Shown here piece after piece: positions 61,895 to 64,000 of a DNA stretch of 64,000 nucleotides; position 1 is the first letter of the stretch, and each line of letters starts with the position of its first letter. The position numbers were made by a program, and so were the translations under genes. The notes below the pieces were generated by a model. That model made no database searches. It saw only the letters and a list, made by a program, of their open reading frames with translations, and was not told the DNA's origin. This DNA comes from Marinobacter nanhaiticus D15-8W (lineage in GTDB: Bacteria; Pseudomonadota; Gammaproteobacteria; Pseudomonadales; Oleiphilaceae), in assembly GCF_036511935.1 (NCBI RefSeq), contig NZ_AP028878.1:930001-994000 (forward strand). Direction: 5' to 3'.

Positions 61895-62821
61895 ATGTCG
61901 ATGGCGGATCGTGACGGCCTCATCTGGCTGGATGGTGAAATGGTGCCCTGGCGTGACACCAAGGTGCACGTGCTGACCCACACCCTGCATTACGGCCTTG
62001 GCTGTTTTGAGGGGGTGCGAGCCTACAATACCGAGAAAGGTCCTGCCATTTTCCGTCTTCAGGAGCACACGGACCGCCTTTTCCGCTCTGCCCACATTCT
62101 CAATATGAAGTTACCGTTCACCAAGGAGCAGGTAAACGAGGCCCAGCGCCAAGCGGTTCGTGAGAACAATCTGGATGAAGCATACATTCGTCCGATGGTT
62201 TTCCTCGGCTCTGAGGGCATGGGGCTGCGTGCTGACAACCTCAAGGTGCACCTCATGGTCGCCGCATGGAGCTGGCCGTCCTACATGGCCCCGGAGGCCC
62301 GTGAGCTGGGCATCAAGGTGCGCACGTCTTCCTACACGCGCCATCACGTCAACATCACCATGTGTAAGGCGAAGGCCAACGGCAACTACATCAACTCCAT
62401 GCTGGCCCTGAACGAGGCAATTGCCTGCGGTTGCGAGGAAGCCCTGCTGCTGGACAACGAAGGCTACGTGGCCGAAGGCTCCGGCGAGAACATCTTTATC
62501 CTGCGTGACGGTGTGCTGCATACGCCAGAACTGACCTCCTGCCTGGAAGGTATCACTCGTCAGACCATTCTCGATTTCTGCAAAGAGCTGAACGTGCCCG
62601 TGCGCGAACGTCGTATCACCCGCGACGAGGTCTACATTGCCGACGAAGCCTTCTTCACCGGCACCGCCGCCGAAGTCCTGCCGATCCGCGAGCTGGACGG
62701 CCGCGTCATAGGCCAGGGCAAGCGTGGCCCGCTGACCGAGAAGCTGCAGGGGATGTACTTCGATGCGGTGAAGGGCAAGCGGACCGAGAATCTTGGTTGG
62801 CTCACCGCCGTCCGTAACTGA
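61895..62821 (+). CDS. ilvE: Branched-chain amino acid aminotransferase
   Basis: PLP class IV aminotransferase making the last step of Ile, Val and Leu synthesis. 308 residues. Phosphate-cup and substrate residues occur in THTLHYGLGCFEGVRAYNTE; PLP-binding Lys160 lies in CKAKANGNYINSMLALNEAI (the numbering equals E. coli Lys160); EGSGENIFI and TGTAAEVLPIREL are class IV signatures. Start at MSMADRDG agrees with pseudomonad homologues; AGGAG lies upstream. Confidence 0.97.
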   Translation: MSMADRDGLIWLDGEMVPWRDTKVHVLTHTLHYGLGCFEGVRAYNTEKGPAIFRLQEHTDRLFRSAHILNMKLPFTKEQVNEAQRQAVRENNLDEAYIRPMVFLGSEGMGLRADNLKVHLMVAAWSWPSYMAPEARELGIKVRTSSYTRHHVNITMCKAKANGNYINSMLALNEAIACGCEEALLLDNEGYVAEGSGENIFILRDGVLHTPELTSCLEGITRQTILDFCKELNVPVRERRITRDEVYIADEAFFTGTAAEVLPIRELDGRVIGQGKRGPLTEKLQGMYFDAVKGKRTENLGWLTAVRN

Positions 62822-62908
62822 TGTCATGTTCGGCCGAGGCCCGGTTGCATCGGTCTGCCATGAAGTCAGCAAACCATTCAAATCCAGAGTTAAGCCCAGG
62901 AAGATCCC

Positions 62909-63313
62909 ATGGCCGACGTAATCAAGGTGCCCGTCTCGTTCGGCGAGGTACTCGACAAGATCACCATCCTCGAAATCAAGTCCGAGCGTATCAAGGACGA
63001 AGAAAAAGTCCGCAATGTCCGTCTGGAGCTGGATGAACTGAGCGAGACCTGGAATGAAGCCGTTCAGGATCAGGCTGTGATCGCGGATCTACGTAAACAG
63101 TTGAAGTCCGTCAATGAGCAGCTTTGGGTGATCGAGGACGATATTCGCGACCAGGAGGCGGCGCAGGATTTTGGCCCCCGCTTTATCGAACTGGCACGCG
63201 CGGTCTATGTGACTAACGATAAGCGCGCGGCGATCAAGAAAGAGATCAACCTGGCGCTGGGCTCACGCTTTGTTGAAGAGAAGTCCTATCAGGACTACAC
63301 CGCCCGCAAGTAA
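62909..63313 (+). CDS. DUF6165 family protein of unknown function
   Basis: 134 residues, soluble, charged and largely helical. The N-terminus VIKVPVSFGEVLDKITILEI is strongly conserved in what I recall as DUF6165; the middle is coiled-coil-like (LRKQLKSVNEQLWVIEDDIR). It is followed by FIELARAVYVTNDKRAAIKK, a Lys-rich helix. Such genes commonly sit among LPS core or glycan genes, and here a GT9 glycosyltransferase follows on the opposite strand. No catalytic motif is seen. Confidence 0.75.
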   Translation: MADVIKVPVSFGEVLDKITILEIKSERIKDEEKVRNVRLELDELSETWNEAVQDQAVIADLRKQLKSVNEQLWVIEDDIRDQEAAQDFGPRFIELARAVYVTNDKRAAIKKEINLALGSRFVEEKSYQDYTARK

Positions 63314-63322
63314 GCCTCTCCG

Positions 63323-63345
63323 GGAGCTGGCGCTTTGCCAGCTCC
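63323..63345. terminator. Hairpin between the converging DUF6165 and GT9 genes
   Basis: Perfect 9-bp stem GGAGCTGGC-GCTTT-GCCAGCTCC followed by TCTCTC on the plus strand. The weak T tract lowers confidence in true termination. Confidence 0.6.
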
Positions 63346-63359
63346 TCTCTCATCATGCG

Positions 63360-64000
63360 TCAGCCGGCCGATAAGATATTCTGACGATTGTCGACCCATT
63401 GATCGAAACGTTGGCAGACGTCCTCAACGCTGATCAGCTCCATCGCTCCCGGGTATTCGGCCTTTGCTCCCCAGCGCGCCGTGTCTATGTCCTTCCCCGC
63501 AAACTGCTTCAGTGCTTCCGGGTAGCGGTTGACGCACAGTTCCAGGGAATTGTAGGGGCCGGAACGATAAGGATTGCTCGCAGCAAAAAGGCCTAGCACG
63601 TCCGTGCCCATGGCGCTGGCAATATGTGCAGGGCCCGTATCCGGAGCGACCAGCAGGTCCGCTTTACTGAGCAGCGCCGTAAGCTGTTTGAGCGTGTCCT
63701 TGCCGCAGATGTTGAGCGGTTGCTCGCGCATCTGGTTTTCTATCGACTCGCAATAGTCCTTTTCATGCGGCGCTGGGCTGCCAACGAGAATGACCTGTGC
63801 GCCATGATTGAGTATGGCGTGGTCCGCCAGTGCCGCGTAGTGCTCGGCCGGCCAGTTCCGGAGGGGGTGACTGGCGCAGGGACTAATGACGACGTTAAGC
63901 CTGTCAGGCGAAAGATGGCTGTCAGCGAAGGCTAGATCGGTTTCGGCGAGTGGAATAGTCCAGCAAGGTGGCGCGGCTCTCAGACCAAGAGGTTCCAGAA
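63360..64000 (-). CDS. Glycosyltransferase family 9 (LPS heptosyltransferase-like), 5' end beyond window
   Basis: The frame is open from the stop at 63360 to the window edge, giving about 213 residues of the C-terminal half; the ATG at 63731 is internal. Readable signatures are VVISPCASHPLRNWPAEHYA, VILVGSPAPHEKDY and the GT9 donor-binding segment ADLLVAPDTGPAHIASAMGT followed by LGLFAASNPYRSGPY. GT9 enzymes use ADP-heptose or related donors to build the LPS inner core at the inner membrane. The glnE-ilvE-LPS order supports an LPS role. Exact acceptor unknown. Confidence 0.88.
   Translation of the reverse strand, partial: LEPLGLRAAPPCWTIPLAETDLAFADSHLSPDRLNVVISPCASHPLRNWPAEHYAALADHAILNHGAQVILVGSPAPHEKDYCESIENQMREQPLNICGKDTLKQLTALLSKADLLVAPDTGPAHIASAMGTDVLGLFAASNPYRSGPYNSLELCVNRYPEALKQFAGKDIDTARWGAKAEYPGAMELISVEDVCQRFDQWVDNRQNILSAG

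Overview
The window is a chromosomal stretch from a Gram-negative gammaproteobacterium. It looks like a marine, Marinobacter- or Pseudomonas-type lineage. This rests on a pomAB sodium-type flagellar stator pair, a small porin ending in Phe, the tRNA(Thr-Tyr-Gly-Thr)-tuf-tRNA(Trp)-secE-nusG order, and the glnE-ilvE-LPS glycosyltransferase order known from pseudomonads. The genus is inferred from protein resemblance and was not tested. No rRNA operon, insertion sequence, prophage, integron or CRISPR array is visible.

Layout. (1) 1-3.6 kb: three translationally coupled genes for secreted, beta-rich proteins with DUF6160-like N-termini; the first is cut by the window edge and the third carries a repeat of about 110 residues in four copies. 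A terminator closes the group. (2) 3.7-6.2 kb: birA, coaX and a SPOR-domain protein gene, overlapping by ATGA. (3) 6.2-38.2 kb: the translation and transcription supercluster. It runs four tRNAs, tuf, tRNA-Trp, secE, nusG, rplKA, rplJL, rpoBC, rpsL, rpsG, fusA, a second tuf, the S10, spc and alpha operons, rpoA and rplQ. The 37-codon rpmJ is present between secY and rpsM. (4) 38.2-45.3 kb: uvrA (minus), pomB and pomA (minus), a YajR-like MFS transporter and ssb. (5) 45.4-50.9 kb: a nitrogen control block on the minus strand, ntrC, ntrB, a DUF4124 protein and glnA. (6) 51-57.4 kb: typA, prolyl aminopeptidase, dtd, a porin and a CYTH-domain protein. (7) 57.4-64 kb: a potassium-channel/RCK protein (minus), glnE, ilvE, a DUF6165 protein and a truncated GT9 glycosyltransferase at the right edge.

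How the genes fit together. The central 32 kb is the standard gene-expression machinery, with recognisable control devices: a near-consensus promoter before rpsJ, a promoter before rpsL, an L10 leader before rplJ, an attenuator-like hairpin between rplL and rpoB, and a strong terminator-like hairpin between rpmJ and rpsM. The right third holds much of the nitrogen-assimilation circuit. Glutamine synthetase has a well-matched sigma-54 promoter with NtrC-type boxes near -110, -132 and -162. The ntrBC pair has its own sigma-54-like promoter and a distant NtrC-type box. GlnE, which adenylylates glutamine synthetase, lies about 8 kb further on.

I did not find a clearly new biological system. The least explained parts are the DUF6160-like repeat locus at the left edge, the sigma-54/NtrC arrangement before ntrB, the inverted repeat between typA and pip, the long AT-rich porin leader, and the CYTH/potassium-channel/glnE neighbourhood.
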